This document shows positions 1 through 9,315 of a DNA stretch of 64,000 nucleotides, in pieces. The DNA lies in the NCBI RefSeq assembly GCF_016123485.1, contig NZ_JADCKQ010000005.1, positions 215,661-279,660 on the forward strand, written 5' to 3'. This stretch comes from Halocynthiibacter styelae (GTDB taxonomy: Bacteria > Pseudomonadota > Alphaproteobacteria > Rhodobacterales > Rhodobacteraceae). A program made the position numbers and the translations under genes. The stretch's first letter is position 1. Each line of letters opens with the position of its first letter. The notes below the pieces were generated by a model. It made no database searches, was not told where the DNA came from, and saw nothing but the letters and a program-made list of their open reading frames with translations.

Positions 1-659
1 TGGCCATGATCCCCGCAGCGCTTGTATCGCTGAACTGGGGGATTTACGTCTGGGCGATTACGTCGGGCAACGCATTGGACGCGGCGTTGGGATATTACAT
101 GAACCCGCTTTTCAGCATCTTGTTGGGGGCAATCATTCTGCGCGAAAAGCTGTCGCCCTGGCAGAAAGTTGCGGTGGTCATTGCCGGCCTTGCGGTTGCG
201 GTCCTGCTGACCAACGCCAGTGCCGTGCCCTGGGCCGCTTTTGGCATGATGCTGACCTGGGGGTTCTATGCGTTTTTCAAGAAATCTCTGCCCATTGGTC
301 CAAACCAGGGCTTCCTGCTTGAGGTGCTTTTGCTGACGCCCCCCGCCATTCTGTACCTGATCTGGGTGCATGCCAGCGGCGGTGGATTTTTCCTCACATC
401 CATGGACAACACCTTGTTACTGCTGGGTTGTGGCGTGGTCACCGCAGTGCCGTTGCTGATCTATGCCAACAGCGCAAAATTGCTGCGCCTGTCGACAATC
501 GGGATTTTGCAGTATATCGCACCGACGATGATATTCCTGTCCGCAATCTTCCTGTTCGGTGAAGAGGTGGACGCCGCCCGGCGCATGGCCTTCCCTCTGA
601 TCTGGCTGGCGCTGGTGATTTATTCCGTGCCGCTGATCCGGCAGATGAGAGCAAAATGA
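1..659 (+). CDS. rarD: RarD/EamA-family membrane transporter (5' end outside window)
   Basis: The reading frame is already open at the left edge, so this is the C-terminal 218 or so residues of a protein that is normally about 300 residues long. It is strongly hydrophobic, with repeated helices such as LLGAIILREKLSPWQKVAVV and a closing segment that includes GILQYIAPTMIFLSAIFLFGE, the usual end of RarD-type EamA (drug/metabolite transporter superfamily) permeases. The protein should sit in the inner membrane. Its substrate is not known; the name comes from chloramphenicol-sensitivity work on the family and says little about role. Its stop overlaps the start of the next gene (ATGA), so the two are probably co-transcribed. 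Confidence 0.85.
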   Translation, partial: AMIPAALVSLNWGIYVWAITSGNALDAALGYYMNPLFSILLGAIILREKLSPWQKVAVVIAGLAVAVLLTNASAVPWAAFGMMLTWGFYAFFKKSLPIGPNQGFLLEVLLLTPPAILYLIWVHASGGGFFLTSMDNTLLLLGCGVVTAVPLLIYANSAKLLRLSTIGILQYIAPTMIFLSAIFLFGEEVDAARRMAFPLIWLALVIYSVPLIRQMRAK

Positions 660-1303
660 GCGACGATTACAACCCGCCCCAGGACCCGCTGGTGGTCATT
701 CATACTGACCACCACCTGCTGTTGGTCGACAAACCTGCCGGGCTTTTGTCTGTGCCGGGCAAAGGCGAACATCTGGCGGATTGTTTGCTGGCCCGCGTCC
801 AGAAAGCCTTTCCCGAGGCGCTGCTTGTGCATCGACTGGACCGCGACACATCTGGCGTCATGGTCTTTGCCCTGACCCAGCAAGCACAACGCCACCTGGG
901 CCTGCAATTTGAGAAACGTCAGACAAAGAAAACCTATGTCGCGCAGGTGCACGGGCAATTGGAACCCAAAGACGGCACGGTGGATCTGCCCCTGATCGTC
1001 GACTGGCCCAATCGCCCGCGCCAGATGGTCTGCCATGACACCGGCAAAGAGGCGATCACCGACTGGAAAGTTGTGCGTTACAGCGATGATCAGACCCGCG
1101 TGCGCCTGTTCCCGAAAACCGGGCGAAGCCACCAGTTGCGGGTGCATATGCTGGCCATGGGCCACCCGATTATGGGGGATCCGTTTTATGCGACCGGTGA
1201 CGCCCTGGAAGCCCCGCGCCTGATGTTGCATGCCGAAACCCTGCAACTGCGCCACCCGGATGGCGGCAAGGGCATGCGCTTTACTGCGAAATGCCCGTTT
1301 TAG
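656..1303 (+). CDS. RluA-family RNA pseudouridine synthase
   Basis: This 215-residue protein is a stand-alone RluA-type pseudouridine synthase, which isomerises uridine to pseudouridine in rRNA or tRNA. The catalytic motif HRLDRDTSG is present, with the nucleophilic aspartate at about residue 62, and KTGRSHQLRVH near residue 160 is the second conserved family block. There is no N-terminal S4 domain, and the length fits short RluA/RluE-like or TruC-like members. I cannot tell which RNA position it modifies. The start overlaps the rarD stop by four bases, which indicates translational coupling. Confidence 0.88.
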   Translation: MSDDYNPPQDPLVVIHTDHHLLLVDKPAGLLSVPGKGEHLADCLLARVQKAFPEALLVHRLDRDTSGVMVFALTQQAQRHLGLQFEKRQTKKTYVAQVHGQLEPKDGTVDLPLIVDWPNRPRQMVCHDTGKEAITDWKVVRYSDDQTRVRLFPKTGRSHQLRVHMLAMGHPIMGDPFYATGDALEAPRLMLHAETLQLRHPDGGKGMRFTAKCPF

Positions 1304-1386
1304 GCTGACGACACACGCTGACCATGGGTAAAGCTTGAATATACGCCCCGATCCCCGCATGTTTGTGCAAGGATTGAGAGGGCAAA

Positions 1387-2508
1387 ATGTATAAAGCGGT
1401 TATCTCTGGCAGTGGTGTCTTCACCCCGGAAAATGTCATTACAAATGCGGAACTTGTGACCGCGTTTAACGCTTATGCGGACAAGTGGAACGCAGAACAC
1501 GCGGATGCGATTGAGGCCGGCAATGTTGAGGCCATGGGTCATTCCAGCGAAGACTTCATCGTTGCAGCGTCAGGCATTCATCAGCGCTATGTCATGGATA
1601 AAACCGGCGTTCTGGATCCCGATGTGATGCACCCGCTGCTGCGCCAGCGCGACGATGATGAACCGGGGATCATGGCGGAAATGGCAGTGGACGCCTGCGG
1701 AAAAGCTCTGGCCCAGGCCGGGAAATCAGCCGAAGACGTGGATGCGGTGATTGTCGCAGCTTCCAACATGGAACGCGCCTATCCCGCGATCGCAATTGAG
1801 GTGCAGACGCTGCTGGGCATCCAGGGGTTTGGCTTTGACATGAATGTCGCCTGTTCCTCTGCCACCTTCGGTATTCAGGCCGCCGCCGATATGGTGCGCG
1901 CTGGTTCTGCCCGCGCGATCCTGGTGGTGAACCCTGAAATCTGTTCCGGGCATCTGGAATGGTGCGACCGCGATTGTCACTTTATCTTTGGCGATGTGGC
2001 GACCGCCGTTCTGGTGGAACGCGATGATCTGGCGCGGGATGGATCATTTGAGATTGTGTCCACCCGCTGCGCCACGGAATTTTCTAACAACATCCGCAAT
2101 AACAATGGCTTTCTGCGCCGCTCCCGCCCTGATGGCGTCAAAGACCGCCGCGATATGCAGTTCGTGCAAAACGGGAGGAAAGTGTTTAAGGAAGTGCTGC
2201 CCATGGTGTCAAAGCACATCCTGGGGCATCTGGGGGATGAAGGCATTGCCACGGATGATCTGAAGCGGCTTTGGCTACATCAGGCGAATAAATCCATGAA
2301 TGATTTCATCGGGAAGAAAGTGCTGGGGCGTGTGCCTGAGGACGGCGAGCAACCCAATATTCTGCAGGATTACGCGAATACAAGTTCCGCAGGCTCTATC
2401 ATTGCCTTCAGCAAATATTCTGAGGATCTGAAGGCCGGCGATACCGGCGTGATCTGCTCTTTTGGGGCAGGATATTCGGTGGGGTCCGTGGTTATCCGGC
2501 GCAATTGA
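1387..2508 (+). CDS. Beta-ketoacyl-ACP synthase III-type condensing enzyme
   Basis: The 373-residue protein has the thiolase fold of KAS III (FabH-like) enzymes, which condense acyl-CoA with malonyl-ACP. The Cys-His-Asn triad is visible: Cys156 in NVACSSATFG, His298 in LWLHQANKSMND, and Asn331 in YANTSSAGSI. It is about 50 residues longer than housekeeping FabH (about 320), because of a longer N-terminal region (residues 20-90), so it may be a specialised paralogue rather than the main FabH. A GAGAGGG run lies a few bases before the ATG as a ribosome binding site. It stands alone, with a clear terminator just downstream. Confidence 0.85.
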   Translation: MYKAVISGSGVFTPENVITNAELVTAFNAYADKWNAEHADAIEAGNVEAMGHSSEDFIVAASGIHQRYVMDKTGVLDPDVMHPLLRQRDDDEPGIMAEMAVDACGKALAQAGKSAEDVDAVIVAASNMERAYPAIAIEVQTLLGIQGFGFDMNVACSSATFGIQAAADMVRAGSARAILVVNPEICSGHLEWCDRDCHFIFGDVATAVLVERDDLARDGSFEIVSTRCATEFSNNIRNNNGFLRRSRPDGVKDRRDMQFVQNGRKVFKEVLPMVSKHILGHLGDEGIATDDLKRLWLHQANKSMNDFIGKKVLGRVPEDGEQPNILQDYANTSSAGSIIAFSKYSEDLKAGDTGVICSFGAGYSVGSVVIRRN

Positions 2509-2540
2509 TCTGGTCATCTTTCCTGAAGTACTCAAAAGAA

Positions 2541-2568
2541 AACGCCCGCAAAGATCGCGGGCGTTTTT
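2541..2568 (+). terminator. Intrinsic terminator after the KAS III gene
   Basis: A 9-bp GC-rich stem (AACGCCCGC / GCGGGCGTT) with a 7-base loop is followed directly by TTT, 33 bases after the stop of the upstream gene. Confidence 0.9.
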
Positions 2569-2590
2569 GTTTCAGGCGATGTGTGCGTGC

Positions 2591-2625
2591 GAAAACTAGA
2601 AAACTAGAAAACTAGAAAACTAGAA
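2591..2625. repeat. Tandem 8-bp repeat (GAAAACTA x 4.4)
   Basis: Four perfect head-to-tail copies of GAAAACTA plus GAA lie between two convergent genes, 32 bp from the aldehyde dehydrogenase stop. Each copy contains CTAG-adjacent sequence (ACTAGA), so the array holds several CTAG tetramers in 35 bp. Slippage is plausible, but it lies outside any coding region. Confidence 0.9.
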
Positions 2626-2656
2626 TTTCTCTTCGCTTCATCATCAACCCGTTTTC

Positions 2657-4093
2657 TTACTCTTCCCAGCCGGAAATGGACTTGGTTTCGAGGAAATCTT
2701 CGATCCCCCAGTGGCCACCTTCCCGGCCAATCCCGGATTGTTTATAGCCACCAAATGGCGCACCCTGGGCACGACCCTGGCCGTTGATCTCCACCATGCC
2801 GGACCGCATCGCACGGGCCACACGACGGGCGCGATCCTTGTCCTGGGTCTGCACATAGTTGGTCAGACCGTAAACAGTATCATTGGCGATTTCGATGGCT
2901 TCTTCTTCACCGTCAAAGGGAATCATTGCCATAACCGGGCCAAAGATTTCTTCGCGCGCGATGATCATATCGTTATTCACATCAGCAAATACAGTCGGGC
3001 GCACAAAGTAACCCCGGTTCAGACCTTCCGGGCGACCAGTACCACCGGCAACCAGACGCGCACCTTCATCAATACCCTGCTGAATCAGATCCTGGATCTT
3101 GTTGAACTGCACTTCAGACACAACCGGTCCGATGTGGCGGCCTTCTTCAGACGCCAGACCAACGGTCACTTTATTCGCAGTTTCTGTCGCGATCTCAACA
3201 GCCTGATCATAGTAAGACCGCTCCACCAGCATGCGCGATGGCGCGTTACAGCTTTGACCGGTGTTGTTCATCATATGCAGAACACCACGTTTCACGGCTT
3301 TTTCATCCGCATCGGCAAAGATTACATTTGCGCCTTTGCCACCCAGTTCAAGGGCAACGCGTTTGATGGTATCGGCAGATGCTTTGGTGATCGCAGTGCC
3401 CGCGCGTGTAGACCCGGTGAAGGACACCATATCCACATCAGGATGCACAGACAGCTGGGACCCAACGCCCATACCATCGCCGTTTACCATGTTGTACACA
3501 CCGGCAGGCAGGCCAACCGCATCCATGATCTCTGTGAAAACGATCGAAGACAGTGGCGCTACCTCGGATGGTTTCAGAACCATGGTGCAGCCTGCCGCCA
3601 ATGCGCCGGCAACCTTCAACATCACCTGGTTCATTGGCCAGTTCCAGGGCGTGATCAGGGCACAAACACCAATCGCCTCGCGCAGGATACGGTCACTCGG
3701 CGCATCCGGGCGCAGCATGCTCTCAAATTCAAAGCTCTCAAAGGCATCAATGAAACCTTCCAGATGCCAGGACCCGGCACCTGTCTGGGAATTGCGCGCA
3801 AGATTAATAGGCGCACCCATTTCCATAGAAATCGCCTGGGCCATGTCATCAGCGCGCTTGTTATATTCGTCCAGCAGGCGTTTCAGCACTGCCATACGTT
3901 CATCTTTGGACGTGGTGGACCAGGCCGGGAAGGCCGCTTTGGCCGCAGCAACGGCAGCATCCGTATCTGCCTGGTCGCCAAGGGAAATCACCGCACAGAC
4001 TTCTTCTGTGGACGGGTCGATCACCTCGCAGTCATTGGCAGCAGCAGGTGCCACCCAGGCACCATCGATATAGAAATCACGTTTTTCGAGCAT
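2657..4093 (-). CDS. NAD(P)+-dependent aldehyde dehydrogenase
   Basis: This is a 478-residue member of the ALDH superfamily, which oxidises aldehydes to carboxylic acids with NAD(P)+. The nucleotide-binding stretch (MVLKPSEVAP, then FTGSTRAG), the general base Glu249 in LELGGKG and the catalytic Cys282 in TGQSCNAPSR are all present, as is REEIFGPV near the C-terminus. The chosen start gives MLEKRDFYIDG and has GGAG eight bases upstream; a start ten codons further upstream is possible but lacks a binding site. The exact substrate cannot be read from sequence. It is transcribed divergently from the peroxiredoxin gene. Confidence 0.9.
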   Translation of the reverse strand: MLEKRDFYIDGAWVAPAAANDCEVIDPSTEEVCAVISLGDQADTDAAVAAAKAAFPAWSTTSKDERMAVLKRLLDEYNKRADDMAQAISMEMGAPINLARNSQTGAGSWHLEGFIDAFESFEFESMLRPDAPSDRILREAIGVCALITPWNWPMNQVMLKVAGALAAGCTMVLKPSEVAPLSSIVFTEIMDAVGLPAGVYNMVNGDGMGVGSQLSVHPDVDMVSFTGSTRAGTAITKASADTIKRVALELGGKGANVIFADADEKAVKRGVLHMMNNTGQSCNAPSRMLVERSYYDQAVEIATETANKVTVGLASEEGRHIGPVVSEVQFNKIQDLIQQGIDEGARLVAGGTGRPEGLNRGYFVRPTVFADVNNDMIIAREEIFGPVMAMIPFDGEEEAIEIANDTVYGLTNYVQTQDKDRARRVARAMRSGMVEINGQGRAQGAPFGGYKQSGIGREGGHWGIEDFLETKSISGWEE

Positions 4094-4129
4094 GGGACAG
4101 ACTCCATTGAAGATTTGCGTCACCCTTGC

Positions 4130-4141
4130 ATTTGATCAAAT
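4130..4141. promoter_or_regulatory. 12-bp perfect palindrome in a divergent promoter region
   Basis: ATTTGATCAAAT lies 37 bp upstream of the aldehyde dehydrogenase start and 122 bp upstream of the peroxiredoxin start. It resembles an FNR/CRP-like half-site pair, but the TTGAT arms touch instead of being separated by four bases, so FnrL binding is not supported. A short palindrome like this can occur by chance. Confidence 0.25.
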
Positions 4142-4262
4142 TCATAGCAAGCCGGAACGCGACATTAATGCGCGCGATTTTGCACAGTGGAAACCAGAGA
4201 TGCGCGTACCTATAGTAATAGAGAGGCCGGCAAAAACCGGTATAACCAAGAAGGAGTACCCC

Positions 4263-4916
4263 ATGGGATTGCGCATTAATGATGTAGTACCTGATTTTAC
4301 CGCACAGACCAGCGAAGGCGAGATCAGCTTTCACGACTGGATCGGCGACAGCTGGGCGATCCTGTTTTCACACCCGAAAGATTTCACCCCCGTCTGCACC
4401 ACAGAATTTGGCGCCGTGGCACAGCTGGCGGATGAGTGGGCGCGTCTTGGCACCAAAGTGATCGGCGTGTCTGTCGATGGCGTGGATGACCACAAAAAAT
4501 GGATTGGCGATATTGAAAGCTATGCCAAAGCTTCTGTCGGCTTCCCGATCATCGCGGATGAAGGCCTGGCTGTGTCCAAAGCCTTCGACATGCTGCCAGC
4601 AGAGGCGTATTTGCCAGACGGGCGCACCCCCGCAGACAGCGCCACCGTGCGTTCCGTGTTCATCATCGGGCCGGACAAACAGTTGAAGCTGTCCATGACC
4701 TATCCGATGACCGTTGGCCGTAACTTTGCGGAAATCGTCCGCGCACTGGAAGCCCTGCAAACCAGCCTGGGCAAGGGCGTTGCAACACCGGCGAACTGGG
4801 TTTCCGGTGAAGATGTGATCATCCCCCCAACCGTGTCCAATGAGGATGCAAAAGCGAAGTTTGGTGAATTTGAAACCATCTTCCCTTACCTGCGCAAAAC
4901 AAAAGAGCCGTCCTGA
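4263..4916 (+). CDS. 1-Cys peroxiredoxin (Prx6 / AhpC-TSA family)
   Basis: The 217-residue protein reduces hydrogen peroxide and organic peroxides. The peroxidatic cysteine is Cys45 in DFTPVCTTEFG, and it is the only cysteine in the whole protein, so no resolving cysteine exists and an external thiol must finish the cycle. The C-terminal domain that includes TPANWVSGEDVIIPPTVS is typical of the Prx6 group. The start is set by AAGGAG eight bases before the ATG; the frame stays open further upstream but without support. It is probably a cytosolic antioxidant enzyme. Confidence 0.93.
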   Translation: MGLRINDVVPDFTAQTSEGEISFHDWIGDSWAILFSHPKDFTPVCTTEFGAVAQLADEWARLGTKVIGVSVDGVDDHKKWIGDIESYAKASVGFPIIADEGLAVSKAFDMLPAEAYLPDGRTPADSATVRSVFIIGPDKQLKLSMTYPMTVGRNFAEIVRALEALQTSLGKGVATPANWVSGEDVIIPPTVSNEDAKAKFGEFETIFPYLRKTKEPS

Positions 4917-4932
4917 TTCCCCAGGACGACTC
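4905..4932. terminator. Hairpin between convergent peroxiredoxin and aquaporin genes
   Basis: GAGCCGTCCTG pairs with CAGGACGACTC with one mismatch over a 6-base loop. The left arm includes the peroxiredoxin stop codon. There is no strong T-tract on either strand, so termination is likely but not certain. Confidence 0.6.
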
Positions 4933-4973
4933 TCTCGTGGTGACAGCCTGCAACCGCAGGCCAGCCATGACGT

Positions 4974-5696
4974 TTAAGCTTCAGCCTCGGTGTCGTCAGA
5001 TGCCGGGGCTTCTTCAATCGCCTCAGGTGCATCGAGCAGGCCGGATTTGAACAGCAGACCGGCAGCGATACCACCGATGACAGGTGCGATGATGAACATC
5101 GGCAGCTGCAACAGGGCTTTGCCATCCAGCGCGAACAGGGCCGGGCCAAAGGAACGGGCCGGGTTCACGGAAACGCCGGTGATCTGAATACCAACCAGGT
5201 GGATCACAACCAGAGTCAGACCAATCACAAGGCCCGCCATCGCCGCAGGTGCCCCTTTGCCGGTGGATCCGAGGATCACGACAACAAACAGGAAGGTCGC
5301 AACAACTTCAAAGATGAAAGCTGAGAAGAAGTTATATTCACCAAGGTAACCCGTACCCCAGCCATTCTGACCCAGACCACCTTCGTAGCCAGCACCACCA
5401 AGGGCGATAATTTTCAGAACGAAGGCCGCCGCAACCGCGCCCGCAACCTGTGCGATGATGTATTTGATCGCTTCTGCTTTTTCCATACGACCCGCAGCAA
5501 CCGCACCGATAGAAACCGCCGGGTTGATGTGGCAGCCGGAAACCGGACCAATACCATAGGCCATGCCGATCAGCGCCAGACCAAAGGCAAAACTGATGCC
5601 CACCTGACCAATCGCGTCGCCCGCCAGAACAGCAGAGCCACAGCCCAAAAGCACAAGGGTGAACGTGCCGATGAATTCTGCAATTTGTTTATTCAT
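4974..5696 (-). CDS. aqpZ: Aquaporin Z-type water channel
   Basis: The 240-residue protein is a six-helix inner-membrane channel of the MIP family. Both pore signatures are present: HINPAVS at about residue 63 and VNPARSFGPA at about residue 190. Small residues next to the NPA boxes and the overall similarity favour a water channel over a glycerol facilitator. The C-terminus ends in an acidic tail (PEAIEEAPASDDTEAEA). The start at MNKQIAEFIG is supported by GGAAGG upstream. Confidence 0.94.
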   Translation of the reverse strand: MNKQIAEFIGTFTLVLLGCGSAVLAGDAIGQVGISFAFGLALIGMAYGIGPVSGCHINPAVSIGAVAAGRMEKAEAIKYIIAQVAGAVAAAFVLKIIALGGAGYEGGLGQNGWGTGYLGEYNFFSAFIFEVVATFLFVVVILGSTGKGAPAAMAGLVIGLTLVVIHLVGIQITGVSVNPARSFGPALFALDGKALLQLPMFIIAPVIGGIAAGLLFKSGLLDAPEAIEEAPASDDTEAEA

Positions 5697-5810
5697 ACCG
5701 ATTACCTTCCAATCAATCCCGCAGTTCGGGAGCATGACACACAGCATGCAGGAAGGGCCTGGGTAAAAAACGGGGAATAATCCGACGCTTTTGGCAGCAT
5801 TGCACAAAGG

Positions 5811-5841
5811 AAAAGGCCCCGGTGTTTCCACCAGGGCCCCT
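5811..5841 (-). terminator. Intrinsic terminator of pnp
   Basis: Read on the minus strand, GGGGCCCTGGTG pairs with CACCGGGGCC around a GAAA loop and is followed by TTTTCC, 21 bases past the pnp stop. Confidence 0.88.
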
Positions 5842-5861
5842 AAATCAGATGTCAGACTGTA

Positions 5862-8003
5862 TCAGTCTTCTTTCTTCTCTTTTTTCTCAGCGACAACTTC
5901 TTCGCCGGTTTCCTGGTCCACAACTTTCATGGACAGGCGCACTTTACCGCGGTCATCAAAGCCCAGCAGCTTAACCTTCACGTCCTGACCTTCTTTAAGA
6001 ACGTCGGATGGATGGTTCAGGCGGCGGTTTTCGATTTGGGAGACGTGCACAAGGCCGTCACGTTTACCGAAGAAGTTCACGAAGGCACCGAAGTCTACGA
6101 TCTTCACAACCTTACCGTCGTAAACCTGGCCTTCTTCAGGCTCAGCCACGATGGAATGGATCATGTCATAGGCTTTCTTGATTGCTTCGCCATTCGGGGA
6201 TGCAATCTTGATCACGCCGTCATCATTGATGTCGACTTTCGCGCCGGACACTTCAACGATTTCACGGATCACTTTACCGCCGGAACCGATAACTTCACGG
6301 ATCTTGTCGGTTGGAACCTGCATGGTTTCGATGCGTGGTGCGTGTACTGAGAATTCAGAAGCACCGGTCAGGGCTTTGCCCATCTCACCGAGGATATGCA
6401 CACGGGCGTCTTTTGCCTGTGCCAGGGCTTTTTCCATGATTTCAGGTGTAATGCCTGCAATCTTGATGTCCATCTGCAAAGATGTGATGCCGTTTTCGGT
6501 ACCCGCAACTTTGAAATCCATGTCGCCGAGGTGATCTTCGTCACCCAGGATGTCGGTCAGGATTGCGTAGTTGTCTGCATCTTCCAGGATCAGACCCATG
6601 GCGATACCAGCAACTGGTGCTTTCAGAGGTACACCCGCGTCCATCATGGACAGGGAACCACCACAGACAGACGCCATGGAAGAAGAACCGTTGGATTCAG
6701 TGATCTCAGATACAACGCGCACGGTGTATGGGAAATCAGTTGCAGCAGGCAGAACAGCCTGAAGCGCACGCCATGCCAGTTTACCGTGACCGATTTCGCG
6801 GCGACCGGTGAAACCAAAGCGGCCAACTTCACCCACAGAATAGGGAGGGAAGTTATAATGCAGCATGAAGTTTGATTTATACGTGCCGTGCAGCGCGTCG
6901 ATCATCTGCTCGTCGTCGCCGGTGCCCAGAGTGGTCACAACCAGACCCTGTGTTTCGCCGCGTGTGAACAGGGCAGAACCGTGGGTACGTGGCAGCAGGC
7001 CAGTCTCGGAAACGATCGGACGCACAGTTGTTGTGTCACGACCATCGATACGCTTGCCGGTTTTAACAACGTCACCGCGCAGGATAGAGCTTTCCAGCTT
7101 TTTCATTGCGGAACCGAGGTTCTCATCAGCCAGCTGTTCGTCGGTCAGAGCATCAGTGATGGTTGTGCGGGCGGCCGCAACAGCAGCAACACGTTCTTGC
7201 TTGTCAGTGTTTGCAAAAGCAGCGCGCATTGCGTCTTCACCAGCAGCTTTTACAGCAGCGGACAGTTCGGAATAGTCAGGTGCTGCAAAGTCAAATGGTT
7301 CTTTCGCAGCATCTTCGGCCAGATCAATGATCAGGTCGATAACAGGCTGGAATGATTCATGCGCAAATTTCACCGCACCCAGCATTTCTGCTTCGGACAG
7401 TTCATATGCTTCGGATTCAACCATCATCACAGCATCTTTGGTACCAGCCACAACCAGATCAAGGCGTTGATCAGGGTTGTTGCGCAGGTCCTGCATGTCG
7501 TCGATGGTTGGGTTCAGGATGTATTCACCATCTTCAAAACCAACACGTGCCGCACCGATTGGGCCCATGAATGGCGCACCGGACAGGGTCAGAGCCGCAG
7601 ACGCCGCGATCATCGCAACAACGTCAGGGTCGTTCACCAGGTCGTGGGACAGAACGGTACAGATGACCAGAACTTCGTTTTTGAAGCCTTCCACAAACAG
7701 CGGGCGGATCGGACGGTCGATCAGGCGGCTTGTCAGGGTTTCTTTTTCAGTCGGGCGTGCTTCGCGCTTAAAGAACCCACCAGGGATCTTACCAGCTGCG
7801 TAGTATTTTTCGTTGTAGTGCACGGTCAGTGGGAAGAAATCCTGACCAGGCTTTTGTGCCTTAGCGAAAGTCACGTTTGCCATGACAGAAGTTTCACCAA
7901 GCGTGGCAATCACTGTGCCGTCAGCCTGACGTGCAACTTTGCCAGTTTCGAGTGACAGCGTTTCTTCGCCCCACTCTATCGATTTTTTTGTTTCGTTAAA
8001 CAT
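5862..8003 (-). CDS. pnp: Polyribonucleotide nucleotidyltransferase (PNPase)
   Basis: The 713-residue protein has the full PNPase layout: two RNase PH domains ([11 protein letters not shown] in the first; [19 protein letters not shown] and [17 protein letters not shown] in the second), a KH domain with [15 protein letters not shown] near residue 565, and a C-terminal S1 domain with [16 protein letters not shown]. It degrades RNA 3' to 5' by phosphorolysis as part of the degradosome. Two adjacent ATG codons exist; the second has better spacing to AGGAA. It belongs to the rbfA-truB-rpsO-pnp group but is separated from rpsO here by three unrelated genes. Confidence 0.97.
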   Translation of the reverse strand: MFNETKKSIEWGEETLSLETGKVARQADGTVIATLGETSVMANVTFAKAQKPGQDFFPLTVHYNEKYYAAGKIPGGFFKREARPTEKETLTSRLIDRPIRPLFVEGFKNEVLVICTVLSHDLVNDPDVVAMIAASAALTLSGAPFMGPIGAARVGFEDGEYILNPTIDDMQDLRNNPDQRLDLVVAGTKDAVMMVESEAYELSEAEMLGAVKFAHESFQPVIDLIIDLAEDAAKEPFDFAAPDYSELSAAVKAAGEDAMRAAFANTDKQERVAAVAAARTTITDALTDEQLADENLGSAMKKLESSILRGDVVKTGKRIDGRDTTTVRPIVSETGLLPRTHGSALFTRGETQGLVVTTLGTGDDEQMIDALHGTYKSNFMLHYNFPPYSVGEVGRFGFTGRREIGHGKLAWRALQAVLPAATDFPYTVRVVSEITESNGSSSMASVCGGSLSMMDAGVPLKAPVAGIAMGLILEDADNYAILTDILGDEDHLGDMDFKVAGTENGITSLQMDIKIAGITPEIMEKALAQAKDARVHILGEMGKALTGASEFSVHAPRIETMQVPTDKIREVIGSGGKVIREIVEVSGAKVDINDDGVIKIASPNGEAIKKAYDMIHSIVAEPEEGQVYDGKVVKIVDFGAFVNFFGKRDGLVHVSQIENRRLNHPSDVLKEGQDVKVKLLGFDDRGKVRLSMKVVDQETGEEVVAEKKEKKED

Positions 8004-8055
8004 CATCGTTTCCTGATAGGGAGCATGCCCGGCCCTCCGGGTCTCCCGTTATAAT

Positions 8056-8073
8056 GGTGGCCGCATTGCCACC
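8056..8073. other. Stem-loop in the pnp leader region
   Basis: GGTGGC and GCCACC flank a 6-base loop about 53 bp upstream of the pnp start. In E. coli, PNPase autocontrols its synthesis through a leader hairpin cut by RNase III; a similar role here is only inference, since the stem is short. Confidence 0.3.
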
Positions 8074-8255
8074 GGCCCAATCCTCATTGCGTGCGCCCGG
8101 GCCAGGGCGTCACGTCACAGATGGCCGGGCCATACAGGAAAAATGGGCGTTTGGGAAGGGAAACTGTAATCAGCCTGCATATGCAGCATTCCGATTGCAA
8201 GACCACAGCCGTTGGACCAGGTTACGATCACATATTTGATAGTCCGGATTTTCCC

Positions 8256-9056
8256 ATGATCAGATTACTTCTGTTGACCATAGCACTGACCGCCCTTCTG
8301 ACCACAGATGCCCAGGCGCAGAGGGATCCGCTTGATACAGAAACACCTTTTTGCGTGAAGCGCAGCTCAGAATATCCGTCAATTCAAGGCCATCCCAATG
8401 GGTACATTGCCAGGCTCGGCCAGCGATATTTTCGTGTTTGCAGCATACCTCTGGGGCCTGAGCCAAATGGCGTTTCCTGGTCTCAGGAGGGGGACCCCAA
8501 TCTTGATGCATTTCTTGCGGCACACTGGCCCGGGATTAACTATGGCGGCATGATCATCAAGACATTGCCCGAATGGTCCTGGTGGGCGGAGGAATATGAA
8601 GTCGAAATCGGACGTGTCCGGTTCGGCGAGGCGGAATATACGATTCAGATCGCCGCTCATTTTCCACATACACTTGAAAATGCACAGGCAGCCTTTGATG
8701 CCGGACGCAGGCCAAACAATGCCCGCTATGTCTTTGTCGGCCCTGATGATCTGGATCTTTCACCACATTGGATGACGTGCGATGGTCAGTTCTCCTCTGA
8801 TCCTACGGAAGAATATAGTTGCTTTATTCACATGCGGTATCAGACGCCCGCAGCTTCATCAGAAGATGAAATTATCTCCGTTCGCTATCACATGTCCTGG
8901 TGGCCCGGCCTTCTGAATTCATCTTTTTACAATGGTTATCGGTTTGATTTTGACAATGTCCCGGAACAGATCCGCGCAATGCAGGGGATGTTGGAATATC
9001 AGGATGTAACGGATCATGTCGAAAGCCTGCGCAGCAAGGTGGAAGTCGTAGAATAG
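8256..9056 (+). CDS. Secreted protein of unknown function
   Basis: The 266-residue product begins with a clear Sec signal peptide (MIRLLLLTIALTALL, predicted cut after AQA near residue 21), so it should be periplasmic or exported. The mature part is rich in aromatic residues (many Trp and Tyr, such as LPEWSWWAEEYEVEIG) and has four cysteines that could form disulfides. I do not recognise a family. The start was chosen because the signal peptide begins there, although no strong ribosome binding site precedes it. It converges on the DUF6525 gene with only four bases between stops. Confidence 0.7.
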   Translation: MIRLLLLTIALTALLTTDAQAQRDPLDTETPFCVKRSSEYPSIQGHPNGYIARLGQRYFRVCSIPLGPEPNGVSWSQEGDPNLDAFLAAHWPGINYGGMIIKTLPEWSWWAEEYEVEIGRVRFGEAEYTIQIAAHFPHTLENAQAAFDAGRRPNNARYVFVGPDDLDLSPHWMTCDGQFSSDPTEEYSCFIHMRYQTPAASSEDEIISVRYHMSWWPGLLNSSFYNGYRFDFDNVPEQIRAMQGMLEYQDVTDHVESLRSKVEVVE

Positions 9057-9060
9057 CCCG

Positions 9061-9315
9061 TTAAGCTGCTTTTTCCAGCGTCCGCCGCTCCGCCCGTTCC
9101 AGACGTCCGATGATCACCCCGGCTTCTTCCCCTTTTGCCCGGGCCTGTTTCCAGATTTTCAGGCAAGATCGCGGTGACCAGGGCAATGTGGCCGCGCGCA
9201 TCCAGGCACGCAGTTCTGGCGGCAAGCGGTCGTATTCGCGCATCGGGTCGGTCTTGCGGCGGCGCAGAGGAAGGGGCGTTGCGCCGCGGTTCGCGCTTCT
9301 CTGGCGATTGTTCAT
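9061..9315 (-). CDS. DUF6525 family protein
   Basis: This basic 84-residue protein carries the pattern LRRRKTDPMREYDRLPPELR followed by AWMRAATLPWSPRS, which I recognise as DUF6525, a small family found in Rhodobacteraceae. Function is unknown. Its ATG overlaps the stop of the upstream COG0523 gene by four bases, so it is translated from the same message and could share its zinc control. Confidence 0.75.
   Translation of the reverse strand: MNNRQRSANRGATPLPLRRRKTDPMREYDRLPPELRAWMRAATLPWSPRSCLKIWKQARAKGEEAGVIIGRLERAERRTLEKAA

Noticed and set aside
2711..4135. A 474-codon open frame on the plus strand
   Set aside because: It is the complement of the aldehyde dehydrogenase, whose catalytic Glu and Cys and cofactor motifs are all present on the minus strand.
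4130..4141. FnrL site at the palindrome ATTTGATCAAAT
   Set aside because: FNR-type sites need four bases between TTGAT and ATCAA; here the arms overlap, so I kept it only as a short palindrome.
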